Of a stretch of DNA of 64,000 bases, positions 49,377 through 57,821 are shown piece after piece (within the stretch, counting starts at the first letter, position 1; every line of letters begins with the position of its first letter). Location of the stretch: the NCBI GenBank assembly GCA_018058095.1, contig JAGPCO010000005.1, positions 1 to 64,000 on the forward strand, read 5' to 3'. The notes beneath the pieces are model-generated. The model made no database searches. It was not told the origin of the DNA and was given only the letters and a program-made list of their open reading frames with translations. The translations under genes were made by a program, and so were the position numbers. This stretch comes from Kofleriaceae bacterium. GTDB lineage: Bacteria; Myxococcota_A; Polyangia; Haliangiales; Haliangiaceae.

Positions 49377-50360
49377 TCAGGCCCCCGCGAGCATCGTCAT
49401 CGCCGCGACCTCGTCGTCGGCGATGGCCTTGCACAGCCCGGACGCGGCGACCAGGTGCTGGGCCTGCCCGTCCCGCGCGCACTGCGTGAGCAGGCCCGCG
49501 ATCGCGGTCCAGTGGCTGGCCGAACGCGCGAAGCGCGCGCGGGCCGCGACGACGACCTTGGCCGCCGCCGGCACCAGCTCGGCCACCTCGTCGAGGAAGT
49601 CCCGATACAGGCATCGAAAGAGCGCGCCCCCGGTGCCGGCTCGCTCCATGAGGTCTGCCGCCAGCTGGAGGTCCTCGGCCGGCGACCTGGCCTTGGCGAG
49701 CCAGGCCGGTAGGGAGCGGGCGAGCTTGGCCAGCCCAGGCGCCCCCATGCCACCGAAGTCCGGGGCGAGGTAGCGCCGCGCGTTGTTGCGGACGGCGAGC
49801 ATCGCGGCGCGGCCGAGGTCGACGCGGTCGCCCGCGCGGATCGTGTAGGCCCGCGCCCGCGCCGACATCGGGCCCCGGGCGTGTCGGGCGGCCTCGAGCG
49901 CTCGCCGCGGCACGCGCCGGACCGAGCCCTGCTGCACCGTGTCGACGACCTCGACCTCGTCGTCGACGAGCCGCAGCGCCGCGACGAAGTGCCCGGCGAA
50001 GTGTGGCGGTCGCTCGAAGTACGGCAGGTAGAAGCAGTCGAGCTGAAGGCCCACCGGTCGCGCTTCGCGGAGGTGCTGCTCGAGCCGAGCCCAGGCCTTC
50101 GTCCTCGAGCTGGTCTCCTCCGCGTGCAGGGACACGCCGAGGTTCGTGCACGCTGCCTCGGTCAGCGCGAAGGGCTTGCTCCGTCCGCCGAGGAACGGCA
50201 GGGGCAGGCTGGCGAGGTTGAGGTACACGAAGCCGAGCGCCTCGCCCAGCCCGAACAGCATGGGCTCCGACAGCTCGCATCCGATCGCGCGCAGCAGCGT
50301 GCCGGTCGCGACCGTCTCGCAGTGCACGCCGCGGAAGATCGGGAGCGTGCCGGTCGACAT
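49377..50360 (-). CDS. BtrH N-terminal/DUF4872-type protein
   Basis: 327 residues. The start GVHCETVATGTLLRAIGCELSEPMLFGLGEALGF (about 11-44) is the BtrH N-terminal signature, with a papain-like catalytic Cys14. In butirosin synthesis BtrH transfers the acyl chain from carrier protein to the antibiotic. The His and Asp partners are probably in HFAGHFVAALRL and EVVDTVQQG. C-terminal half is helical (DUF4872). No biosynthetic cluster is nearby, so substrate is unknown. Confidence 0.75.
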   Translation of the reverse strand: MSTGTLPIFRGVHCETVATGTLLRAIGCELSEPMLFGLGEALGFVYLNLASLPLPFLGGRSKPFALTEAACTNLGVSLHAEETSSRTKAWARLEQHLREARPVGLQLDCFYLPYFERPPHFAGHFVAALRLVDDEVEVVDTVQQGSVRRVPRRALEAARHARGPMSARARAYTIRAGDRVDLGRAAMLAVRNNARRYLAPDFGGMGAPGLAKLARSLPAWLAKARSPAEDLQLAADLMERAGTGGALFRCLYRDFLDEVAELVPAAAKVVVAARARFARSASHWTAIAGLLTQCARDGQAQHLVAASGLCKAIADDEVAAMTMLAGA

Positions 50361-50447
50361 CGGCCACGTCTACCACGCGCCGGGGCGTGGTCACCGCGTA
50401 GTGGCGCCTGGGATCGACGCCGCGCCCACCGCCGCGCCGCTCCGGCG

Positions 50448-50453
50448 TACCAT
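50448..50453 (+). promoter_or_regulatory. -10 box of leaderless GH114 gene
   Basis: TACCAT, six bases before ATG 50460. Confidence 0.4.
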
Positions 50454-50459
50454 CTCCTC

Positions 50460-51359
50460 ATGCACACGCCTCGCCAGGCTCGCCCCGTCGCCTGCCTCGT
50501 CGCCGCCGCCGCGCTCGTGCTGCTGCCCGCCTGCGGCGACGACCCGGCCTCCTCCGCGGCCGACGCCGATCCGACTCGGCCCGACGCCGATCCGACCCGG
50601 CCCGACGCCGACCCCAACGCGCCCGACGCCGGGCCGACCGTCGTCGGCCCGCTGCCGCCGGCCAACGCGCCGGTCGACTACCAGCTCGGCGGCGCCTACT
50701 CGCCGCCGGCCGGCGTGATGATCGTGTCGCGCGACCGCACGGCGGCGCCGGCGGCCGGCCTGTACAACATCTGTTACGTCAATGGCTTCCAGATCCAGCC
50801 CGACGAGGAGGCGCTGTGGCTGGCCGACCACCCCGACCTCATCCTGCGCGACGGCCAGGGCAACCCGGTCATCGACGTCGACTGGAACGAGATGCTGATC
50901 GACGTCGGCACCCCGGCCAAGCGCGAGGCGGTGGCGGCCATCGTCGGCGACTGGATCCGCGGCTGCGTCGGCGCTGGCTACGACGCGGTCGAGATCGACA
51001 ACCTCGACTCGTTCTCGCGCTCGGGTGGCCGCCTGGCCGAGGCCGACGCGGTCGCCGCGATGCGCCTGTTCGCCGACGCCGCCCACGCCGCCGGCGTGCC
51101 CATCGCCCAGAAGAACTCGGCCGAGATCGTCGGCCGCCGGGCCGAACTCGGCACCGACTTCGTCGTCGCCGAGGAGTGCAACCGCTACGGCGAGTGCGAC
51201 GTGTACACCGGCGCCTACGGCGACGCGGTCATCGTCATCGAGTACCGCCGGGCCGATTTCACCGTCGGCTGCCGCGACTTCCCGCAGCTGTCGATCGTGC
51301 TGCGCGATCTCGACCTGGTGCCGGCCGGCGCCGGCGGCTACGTGTTCGAGGGCTGCTGA
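50460..51359 (+). CDS. GH114 endo-alpha-1,4-polygalactosaminidase-like lipoprotein
   Basis: 299 residues. Lipobox LPAC, then the repeats DADPTRP DADPTRP DADPNAP as tether. TIM-barrel GH114 domain about 75-299: GLYNICYVNGFQIQ, the putative catalytic acid in AVEIDNLDSFSRSGG, PIAQKNSAEIV, DFVVAEECNRYGECDVY. Family members hydrolyse galactosaminogalactan and the Pel polysaccharide. Probably surface-attached and used against foreign or own biofilm matrix. 3' end overlaps the convergent ligase by 22 bases. Confidence 0.85.
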   Translation: MHTPRQARPVACLVAAAALVLLPACGDDPASSAADADPTRPDADPTRPDADPNAPDAGPTVVGPLPPANAPVDYQLGGAYSPPAGVMIVSRDRTAAPAAGLYNICYVNGFQIQPDEEALWLADHPDLILRDGQGNPVIDVDWNEMLIDVGTPAKREAVAAIVGDWIRGCVGAGYDAVEIDNLDSFSRSGGRLAEADAVAAMRLFADAAHAAGVPIAQKNSAEIVGRRAELGTDFVVAEECNRYGECDVYTGAYGDAVIVIEYRRADFTVGCRDFPQLSIVLRDLDLVPAGAGGYVFEGC

Positions 51360-52615
51360 GCGGCCAGCGCCGCCCGCGCCGCCGCGGCGTCGTCGAACGG
51401 TAGCTCGCGCCCGGCCACCTCCTGCACGGTCTCGTGGCCCTTGCCGGCGATGATCACCACGTCGTCGGCGCCGGCCTCGGCCACTGCCCAGGCGATGGCG
51501 GCGGCGCGGTCGAGCTCGACGTGCCAGCGCGCCCGCTCGCGCGTCGGTGAGGCCCCGGCCTGGATCTCGGCGGCGATCGCCGCCGGCGCCTCGTGGCGCG
51601 GGTTGTCGGTGGTGAGCACCACCAGGTCGGCCAGGTCGTCGGCGATCTTGCCCATCTGCGGCCGCTTGCCACGGTCGCGCAGGCCGCCGCAGCCGAACAC
51701 GCACAAGAGGCGCCCGCCGGCCGGGGTGATCGCCCGCGCCGTGGTCAGCGTGCCGAGCAGCCCGTCGGGGGTGTGCGCGTAGTCGACCACCACCAGCGGC
51801 CGCGTCGCCACCACCTCGAACCGCCCACGTACGCCGCGAAAGGCCGCCAGGCCGGCGCGGATGGCCGCCGGCGGGTAGCCCAGCGCCGCCGTCGCCAGCG
51901 CCGCCGCCAGCGCGTTCTGCGCGTGCACCGCGCCGGTCACGCCCAGGACGAGCTCGCCGCCGAGCGCGTCGGCCAGCGGCGATGGCCGTAGCAGGAGGTG
52001 CGTGCGGCCGACCGCGCAGGTGACCGAGGCCGCGGCCAGGTCGGGCGCGCCGCCGGTCACGCCGAGCACCGAGTACCAGCGCCGCGTCACCCCGGTTGGG
52101 ATGACCTCGGCCAGGAGGCTCGACGCCGGGTCGTCGGCGTTGAGCACGGCCACGCCGTCCGCCGGCAGCGCCATGAACAGCTGGGCCTTGGCCGCCAGGT
52201 AGGCCTCGACCGAGCCGTGCATGTCGAGGTGGTCGCGCGTGAGGTTGGTGAACACCGCCACCGTCGGCGGCCAGCGCCGGCCGAGCCCGGCCGCCAGCGC
52301 CTTCGACGTGGTCTCGAGCGCCAGCGTGCGCACCCCGAGCTCGACCGCGCGCTCGACGGTGCCGAGGAACTCGCGCACCGGGTCGGGGCACGGCACCTGC
52401 TCGCCAGCGACCCACGCCCCCAGCGTGGTCAGGCGCGCGGCCGGCTCGCCGGCGGCGGCGACGATGGCCTCGACCATCGTCGTGGTCGTGGTCTTGCCGT
52501 TGGTGCCGGTCACCGCGACCGTGCGCAGGCGCGGGTGAGCGGCGGCGAAGCGGGCGACGAACTCGGGCGGCAGCGTCGGCGGCAGCACCGGTCCCGGGCC
52601 GGGCCCGGTGCTCAC
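51338..52615 (-). CDS. MurE-like ligase lacking the N-terminal domain
   Basis: 425 residues from GTG 52615, the only start in frame after the upstream stop at 52641. Central ATP domain: P-loop VAVTGTNGKTTTT (about 29-41), ETTSKALAAGL, DHLDMHGSVEAYLAAKA, GRFEVV. C-terminal domain: DYAHTPDGL, GCGGLRDRGKRPQMG, TTDNPRHEAP (DNPR is the diaminopimelate-recognition motif of MurE), GKGHET. The first 90-100 residues of ordinary MurE, which hold UDP-MurNAc, are absent. ATP-dependent amide ligase of unknown substrate; probably not the housekeeping MurE. Confidence 0.82.
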   Translation of the reverse strand: MSTGPGPGPVLPPTLPPEFVARFAAAHPRLRTVAVTGTNGKTTTTTMVEAIVAAAGEPAARLTTLGAWVAGEQVPCPDPVREFLGTVERAVELGVRTLALETTSKALAAGLGRRWPPTVAVFTNLTRDHLDMHGSVEAYLAAKAQLFMALPADGVAVLNADDPASSLLAEVIPTGVTRRWYSVLGVTGGAPDLAAASVTCAVGRTHLLLRPSPLADALGGELVLGVTGAVHAQNALAAALATAALGYPPAAIRAGLAAFRGVRGRFEVVATRPLVVVDYAHTPDGLLGTLTTARAITPAGGRLLCVFGCGGLRDRGKRPQMGKIADDLADLVVLTTDNPRHEAPAAIAAEIQAGASPTRERARWHVELDRAAAIAWAVAEAGADDVVIIAGKGHETVQEVAGRELPFDDAAAARAALAAQQPSNT

Positions 52616-52640
52616 GCGCGCGGCGTCGGGTCCGGGTCGG

Positions 52641-53141
52641 TCACTGCCATCCGGTGCATTCACCGGACGGGCTCCACTGCACGCACTCGTTGGCGGGCGC
52701 GGCCCAGCTGGTGCACTCACCCGACGGGCTCCACTGCACACACTCGTTGGCCGGCATGGCGTCGCCGGCCCAGCCGATACACTCGCCGGCCGGGCTCCAC
52801 TGCACGCACTCGTTGGCCGGCATGGCCGCGTCGCCGGCCCAGCCGACACACTCGCCCGACGGGCTCCACTGCACGCACTCGCTGGCCGGCATGGCCGCGT
52901 CGCCGGCCCAGCCGACACACTCGCCGGCCGGGCTCCACTGCACGCACTCGGCCGCCGGCATGGCCTGGTCGGCGCCGGGCCCGGCCTGCATCGGCTGGCC
53001 ACCGCTGCCGGGCGCGCCGCCGGGCTGGCCGGGGTACGTCACGCCCGGCTGCGGCTGGGCCGGGACACAGCCAGCCAGCGCCGAGCCACCCATGCCCATC
53101 GACAGGGCGAGCTGAAGGAACCGCGAGCGATCGATGTTCAC
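52641..53141 (-). CDS. Cys/Trp repeat lipoprotein
   Basis: 166 residues from GTG 53141. Signal has an RSRFLQ motif, Tat-like, with lipobox LAGC at Cys25. Residues about 65-166 are five tandem copies of ECVQWSPxGECxGW, separated by AGDAAMPA(N/S/A) linkers in the first four. Each copy has two Cys and two Trp, giving ten Cys at fixed spacing, either five disulfide loops or metal sites. I know no family with this repeat. It is followed 25 bases later by the MurE-like gene and may be co-transcribed. Confidence 0.8.
   Translation of the reverse strand: MNIDRSRFLQLALSMGMGGSALAGCVPAQPQPGVTYPGQPGGAPGSGGQPMQAGPGADQAMPAAECVQWSPAGECVGWAGDAAMPASECVQWSPSGECVGWAGDAAMPANECVQWSPAGECIGWAGDAMPANECVQWSPSGECTSWAAPANECVQWSPSGECTGWQ
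52650..52960. repeat. Five tandem 57-69-base repeats in the lipoprotein gene
   Basis: The block GGGCTCCACTGCACGCACTC recurs about every 69 bases across the gene, with CACTCGCC or CACTCACCC(G) preceding it; the first interval is shorter. Reading frame is kept in every unit. Confidence 0.85.
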
Positions 53142-53237
53142 GCCGCAGGTGGTAGCGCACCCGGGCGCCCCGATCCAGTCGCATCGCCGAAACGCGGCGG
53201 GCCACGGCCGACGTCCGGGACGGCCCCTGGCCCGGGC

Positions 53238-53345
53238 GGGGCAAGTTGCCCCGGCGGCGAGAACCAGGCTTCACGATCGGCGCCACGCCGCACCACCGTG
53301 CCCCGCCAGGCGTCACCGATGGCGTCGCCTGGCCTGGTCCAGGCC
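53238..53345. other. Two perfect palindromes in the intergenic gap
   Basis: GGGGCAA-G-TTGCCCC at 53238-53252 and GGCCTGG-T-CCAGGCC at 53331-53345 lie between the divergent lipoprotein genes. Possible operators or short hairpins; nothing else noted in this 222-base gap. Confidence 0.4.
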
Positions 53346-53363
53346 TTGCTGGTGCCGCCTGCC

Positions 53364-54884
53364 ATGAGCCCGCGTCCCCACCGCCCGCCGCCCCGCCGCC
53401 TCCTCGTCGGCCCGCTGGTCGCCGCCGCGCTCGCTGCGTGTGGCGAGTCCCCCGGCGCCGACTCGGATGCCTCCTCACCGGGAGCCGACGCGGCCGAGTC
53501 CAGGGCCGACGCCGCCACCTCACCCGACGGTCCGACCGGCCCGACCGGCCCAGGCTGGGTCCGCCTCATCGGCGGCGCCGATCGTGAGGTGGCGACGGCG
53601 ATGGCGCCGCTCGGTGGCGGCGCGGTCGCGCTGCTCGGCACCTTCAACCGCGCGCTCGACCTCGGCCCCACGCCGGTCACCGCGCCACACGACGGCAACG
53701 CCTTCATCGCCGGGTTCGCCGCCGACGGCGCGGTGCGCTGGGTCCGCACCCTGCGCGCGACCGACGATCCGTCCACCACCATCGGCCCCGACTCGCCGCT
53801 CTACCCCGGGCCACCCCGGATCGACGCCACCCACCTCGTCAGTGACGGCGCCGGCAACGCCTTCGTCGTCGGCCGGTTCCTCGGCCTGCTCGACGCCGGC
53901 GTCGGGGCGCCGCTGCGCAGCGGCGAGCGCGCCGACCTCACCGGCGCCGGCAGCAGCCTGTTCGTCGTCAAGCTCGGCCCAACCGGCGCGCCGCTGTGGG
54001 CCATGTCGCCGAGCCGCGTCGGCGGCGACAACGGCGAGGTCGTGGCCGCGGCCGTGGCCGACGACGGCGCGCTGGTGCTGGCCGGCACCGCGTTCGGCGG
54101 GGTCCGCTTCGGCGCCGTCGACGTGGCCGGGCCGGGCTTCGTCGTTCGCCTCGGCGCCGACGGCGCACACCTCATGAGCCGGGCGTTGCCGACGCCGCTG
54201 CACGCCGCCGCGGTCACCACCGGCCCGGGCGGCGCGATCTACCTGGTCGGCGCCGACGGCCTCACCCTCGATGGCCACGTCGCCGCCGGGCTGTACGCGC
54301 TCGCGCTCGACGGCGGCGGCGCCACTCGCTGGCTGGTCGGCTTCGGCGGCACCGCCGCGCCCAGCGCCGCCGTGCTGGCGCGGCCGGGCCAGGCGGGCGC
54401 GCACCTGATCGTGGCCGGCGAGCACTTCGGCGGCGTCGACCTCGGCGCCGGCCCCTGGCCGACCGCCACCTTCGGCGACGCCTTCGTGCTGGCCCTGGCC
54501 CCGGCCGATGGGGCCCCGCGCTGGCACCGCACCCTCGGCGATGGCGACACCCAGCTGGTGACCGCGGCCACGCTCGACGGTCCCGACCGCGTGCTCGTGA
54601 CCGCCAGCTTCCTCGGCCAGCTCGACTTCGGCACCGGCCCGCTGCGTAACCCCGAGCGCAACGCCCACGTCGCGGTGGCCGCCCTCGAGGTCGCGACCGG
54701 CGCGGCGCTGTGGGCGCACGCGGTCGGCCTCGGTGGCGAGACCGCGGCGCGGGCGGTGGTCGCCGACCAGCACCTGTGGCTGGCCGGGTACACCTACGGG
54801 TCCATCGATCTCGGCGCGGGCGCCGCCGCGGCGACCGGCAGCGCCGACGCCTTCATCGGCCAGGCTGGCTGGGCCTGGCGCTGA
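53364..54884 (+). CDS. Beta-propeller-like lipoprotein
   Basis: 506 residues; lipobox LAAC then an Asp/Ser/Ala tether (GESPGADSDASSPGADAAES). The rest is repeated beta blades of the SBBP-like kind: GTFNRALDLG, GNAFVVGRFLGLLDAG, GALVLAGTAFGGVRFG, HLIVAGEHFGGVDLG, VLVTASFLGQLDFG, LWLAGYTYGSIDLG. Six to seven such blades, as in myxobacterial surface beta-propellers of unknown ligand. Confidence 0.82.
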   Translation: MSPRPHRPPPRRLLVGPLVAAALAACGESPGADSDASSPGADAAESRADAATSPDGPTGPTGPGWVRLIGGADREVATAMAPLGGGAVALLGTFNRALDLGPTPVTAPHDGNAFIAGFAADGAVRWVRTLRATDDPSTTIGPDSPLYPGPPRIDATHLVSDGAGNAFVVGRFLGLLDAGVGAPLRSGERADLTGAGSSLFVVKLGPTGAPLWAMSPSRVGGDNGEVVAAAVADDGALVLAGTAFGGVRFGAVDVAGPGFVVRLGADGAHLMSRALPTPLHAAAVTTGPGGAIYLVGADGLTLDGHVAAGLYALALDGGGATRWLVGFGGTAAPSAAVLARPGQAGAHLIVAGEHFGGVDLGAGPWPTATFGDAFVLALAPADGAPRWHRTLGDGDTQLVTAATLDGPDRVLVTASFLGQLDFGTGPLRNPERNAHVAVAALEVATGAALWAHAVGLGGETAARAVVADQHLWLAGYTYGSIDLGAGAAAATGSADAFIGQAGWAWR

Positions 54885-54905
54885 GCGCGCCGCGGCGGGC
54901 CTGGC

Positions 54906-55997
54906 TCACGGCGAGCAGGCGGGCGGTCGCACCACGGTCACCTTGCCGGTCGCGACGTCGACCAGGCCGATGCGGCCCGGGGCCGGTCCACCGGTGATGA
55001 CCACCAGCGTGCCCTGGCCGCCGCGCACCAGCATGGCCTCGCCGCGGTGGCCGGCGGCGGGTGGGGCGGCCGCGTCGTCGTCGGGCGCGGCGTCCGGCGC
55101 CGGTGCCCACAGTGCGGTCAGGTCGACGCGCTTGCCGAGCTTGCCGGTCACCACGTTCTGCAGCACGAGGGTGGTGGCCTGCTCCTCGAGGAAGGCCCAG
55201 GTCGCGCCGTCGACCTGGGTCACCGCCTGGCCGGCGGTGCCGAAGCTGCGGCCACGGGCTCCGGCGACAGGACCGCCGACGTCGGCGATCTTGCGGCCCT
55301 TGCCGCTGTACAGCGCCCCGCGCGCGCCCGGCCCGGTGCAGGTGCTGGCGCTGATGAAGATGGTCTCGTCGAGCATCTTGACCGCGCCGCACTTGAACTC
55401 GGCGCGCGCGTACTTGAACTGGCCGAGCTTCTTGCCGGCCACGCTGTCCCACAGCTCGGCCCGACCCTTACCCGCGGCGGCGTCGCCGAGCAGGACCACG
55501 GCGCGCGTGGCGCTGGCGGCGGCGCGCAGCTGCTCGGCGCCGGCGCCCTTGGGCCGCAGGGTCGCGCACACCCCGTTGCTGCGGCACACCTCGACGGTGC
55601 TGGCGGTCGAGGTCACCGTGACCCGGTGGTCGAACAGCGCGATCGGCTGCGGCTTGGGCGCCTCGCCCAGCCGCTCGTAGGTGCTGGTGGTGAGGTTGAC
55701 CGAGTAACACTCGTTGAGGTCGGCGCCGTCGGAGGCGCAGAACTGAACCCAGTCGGCGCCGGCGGCGGCGGCGCGGACGATGGCCGGGCGGTCGCCGTGG
55801 CCGATGCAGGTGGCGATGGGCGGCGGCGCGTCGGGGATGGACTCCGGCCGGGCGTCGGGCAGCTTGGCCGGGTCGGGCACCTCGACCACCGTCGGTTGGG
55901 TCGGGCCGCAGCCGGAGCCGAGCCCGGCGCCGACGAGCGCGGCGGCGCAGGTCAGGCCCAGGGTTCCGGCGAGCAAGGCACGTGGCACGAGCACCAT
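54906..55997 (-). CDS. Lipoprotein of unknown function
   Basis: 363 residues from ATG 55997; GTG 55988 is an alternative, since TAGGAT (56001-55996) ends seven bases before it. Lipobox GSGC. Cys-containing beta-rich domain (IATCIGHGDRPAI, ADWVQFCASDGADLNECYSVNL, STVEVCRSNGVCATL, EFKCGAVKML). No family recognised. It converges on the propeller gene, 21 bases apart. Confidence 0.72.
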   Translation of the reverse strand: MVLVPRALLAGTLGLTCAAALVGAGLGSGCGPTQPTVVEVPDPAKLPDARPESIPDAPPPIATCIGHGDRPAIVRAAAAGADWVQFCASDGADLNECYSVNLTTSTYERLGEAPKPQPIALFDHRVTVTSTASTVEVCRSNGVCATLRPKGAGAEQLRAAASATRAVVLLGDAAAGKGRAELWDSVAGKKLGQFKYARAEFKCGAVKMLDETIFISASTCTGPGARGALYSGKGRKIADVGGPVAGARGRSFGTAGQAVTQVDGATWAFLEEQATTLVLQNVVTGKLGKRVDLTALWAPAPDAAPDDDAAAPPAAGHRGEAMLVRGGQGTLVVITGGPAPGRIGLVDVATGKVTVVRPPACSP

Positions 55998-56127
55998 CCT
56001 ACCCGACCCGTCGCCACGCCGCCGGCCTGGCCGTCGGGGAACGCCGGCCTGGCCGTCGGCGGCGGCTGGCATGGCTTCGAGGGAGGCGACGCGATCCAAG
56101 CGGTTCTCCGGCGCGCCCGGCGCGCCT

Positions 56128-56168
56128 GGTGCGATCGTAGCGTAACCTCGGTGCGATCGCCTCGTAAC
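56128..56168. promoter_or_regulatory. Direct repeats upstream of cytochrome P460 gene
   Basis: GGTGCGATCG followed after three bases by CGTAAC occurs twice with a 22-base period (starting 56128 and 56150), 86-126 bases before the gene. Two helical turns apart, as for an activator bound side by side. Confidence 0.5.
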
Positions 56169-56253
56169 GCCGCTCGGGCCCCGGCGCTTACATAACCGTT
56201 GGCCGTCCTCGCCGGCGGCTGCCCCGACCTCCCTCTGACCAGGTAGACGCCCC

Positions 56254-56829
56254 ATGACGACGACGTGGATGACTCCGATGACCCCAGCCGTGCTGGCCGT
56301 GCTGGCCGCGTGTGGCGGCGGCGGCGCGCCCGGCGCCGGTGGCTCGAAGATGGATCGCATGATGAGCGAGGGCATGGCGATGCAGCCCGACCCCGACAGC
56401 GCGTTCGGGCCGCTCACGGTCGGCGCCGACTGGATGACCTACGCCAAGGTCAACAAGGCCAGCTTCCCGTCGGAGACGCACGGCGGTCGGCTGGTCGACG
56501 TGTACGTCAACCCGACCGGGCAGGCGGCGTACCAGCAAGATGACGCCGAGCTGCCGGTCGGCACCGTGATCGTCAAGACGTCGAAGCAGGCCGACGGTGG
56601 CGCCGGGCCGCTGTTCGTGATGGAGAAGCGGGCCGCCGGCTACGCGCCCGACCACGGCGACTGGTACTACGCCATCCACTGGGCCGAGCCCGACGCGACC
56701 TGGGCCAAGAAGCTGGGTGGGCCGGTGTACTGGCGCACGCCGTCGCCGCGCGCCGCGTACTGCAGCGACTGCCACGACGGCTACGATCGCGGCGTCGGCG
56801 GCGTGCCGGCCGAGCAGCGGGCCTGGTAG
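56254..56829 (+). CDS. Cytochrome P460-family lipoprotein
   Basis: 191 residues. Lipobox LAAC followed by GGGGAPGAGG. Cytochrome P460 domain with heme c motif C170-S-D-C173-H174 near the C-terminus (AAYCSDCHDGYDRG) and the upstream family pattern (VYVNPTGQAAY; VMEKRAAGYAPDHGDWYYA). P460 cytochromes oxidise hydroxylamine or NO; many distant members have unknown substrates. The cross-linking Lys may be one of those in KTSKQADG or EKRA, unproven. Convergent with the hydrolase after a short inverted repeat (CGCCG-CTCTT-CGGCG). Confidence 0.82.
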   Translation: MTTTWMTPMTPAVLAVLAACGGGGAPGAGGSKMDRMMSEGMAMQPDPDSAFGPLTVGADWMTYAKVNKASFPSETHGGRLVDVYVNPTGQAAYQQDDAELPVGTVIVKTSKQADGGAGPLFVMEKRAAGYAPDHGDWYYAIHWAEPDATWAKKLGGPVYWRTPSPRAAYCSDCHDGYDRGVGGVPAEQRAW

Positions 56830-56850
56830 CAGCGCCGCCGCTCTTCGGCG

Positions 56851-57774
56851 TCAGGCGCGGCCCCAGGCATCGATCCGCGCCGCCAGCACGGAGGGCGCCT
56901 CGCACGCCAGGAAGTGGCCGACCCCGCGCAGCACCTCGGCCTGGTACGGACCGGTGAAGAAGCGGTCCTGCCCGCGCGCCGCCGCCGGGGTGATGCAGCC
57001 GTCGTCGGCGCCGTGCAGGTACAGCGTGGGCGTGGTGATGAGCGTGCGCAGGCGGCGCAGGCGGGCGGGCACGGCGGTCAGCGGGCGCAGCAGGGCCCGG
57101 TACGGCGCGATCGGCGCCGGCCAGCCGGCGGCCAGGTCGGCGTGCAGCGCGGCGCGTGCCGGCGCCGGCAGCTGGTAGCCGGGGGACCACGCGCGCCACA
57201 GCGCGTCGATGGCCGCGAAGTCGTCGGCGGCGGCGCGCCGGGCCGCGCCCGGGAGCTGGAACGCGCCCATGTAGCGGCTGCGGCGCAGCTGAGCCGGCGT
57301 GACGTTGGCCAGGAGCGCGCGCACGTGCGGCACCGACATCAGGCTGGCGCTGGCCAGCCGCGTTGCGTGCGGGCCGGTCAGGAGGTCGACGGCGAGGACC
57401 GCGCCCCAGTCGTGGCCGATCAGGTGCACCGGCGACCCGGGCAGGGCGGTGGTCAGGTGATCGAGCCAGGTGATCAGGTCGGCGCCCAGGGCCTCGACGG
57501 TGTGATCGAGCACGCGCGCGCCGCGCCGGCTGGGCTGGTGCGATGGGCCGACGCCACGTAGCCACGGCGCCAGCCACGACCAGCCGGCCGCGCGCAGGGC
57601 CCGGGCCAGCGGCAGGAAAGACGCGGGGTGATCCGGGAAGCCGTGCTGGATCAGCGCCACCGGGTGAGGGCCACCCTGCCGAAGGTCGGACAGGGCGGAC
57701 AGTGATCCTGTCCGGGTCTGGACGACCAGCGTCCGTTCGCCACCCGCGGGCCGGTCGTAATTATCTGAAATCAT
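56851..57774 (-). CDS. Alpha/beta-hydrolase, epoxide-hydrolase/dehalogenase-like
   Basis: 307 residues from ATG 57774. Nucleophile elbow GHDWGAV (about 117-123) has Asp as nucleophile, typical of epoxide hydrolases and haloalkane dehalogenases; oxyanion motif QHGFPDHPASF. Cap domain about 145-215; second acid in HGADDGCI; final His in GVGHFLACE. No signal peptide. Divergent from the next lipoprotein gene, with the 15-base motif between them. Confidence 0.85.
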   Translation of the reverse strand: MISDNYDRPAGGERTLVVQTRTGSLSALSDLRQGGPHPVALIQHGFPDHPASFLPLARALRAAGWSWLAPWLRGVGPSHQPSRRGARVLDHTVEALGADLITWLDHLTTALPGSPVHLIGHDWGAVLAVDLLTGPHATRLASASLMSVPHVRALLANVTPAQLRRSRYMGAFQLPGAARRAAADDFAAIDALWRAWSPGYQLPAPARAALHADLAAGWPAPIAPYRALLRPLTAVPARLRRLRTLITTPTLYLHGADDGCITPAAARGQDRFFTGPYQAEVLRGVGHFLACEAPSVLAARIDAWGRA

Positions 57775-57798
57775 GTGAGGCTGTGCCCTCTCGCCCAG

Positions 57799-57813
57799 TG
57801 GTCCGACCATTGC
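57799..57813. promoter_or_regulatory. Shared 15-base motif, copy 2
   Basis: TGGTCCGACCATTGC, identical to 41520-41534, 25 bases upstream of the leftward hydrolase start and nine bases before ATG 57822. Followed by A, so TGG-N10-GCA fits the sigma54 -24/-12 pattern; the palindromic core would equally suit a repressor. Confidence 0.5.
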
Positions 57814-57821
57814 ACCGAGTG

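Noticed and set aside
49377-50360. Aminoglycoside (butirosin-like) biosynthesis cluster
   Set aside because: Only the BtrH-type protein is present; neighbours are MepA and GH114, not antibiotic genes.
52650-52960. Regular repeats as a possible CRISPR array
   Set aside because: Repeats are adjacent, in frame and coding; there are no unique spacers and no cas genes.
57799-57813. Certain sigma54 promoter for the lipoprotein gene at 57822
   Set aside because: A start about 12 bases after GC would fall inside the first codons, and the -24 box lacks CAC; the palindrome explanation remains open, so it is listed only as a shared motif.
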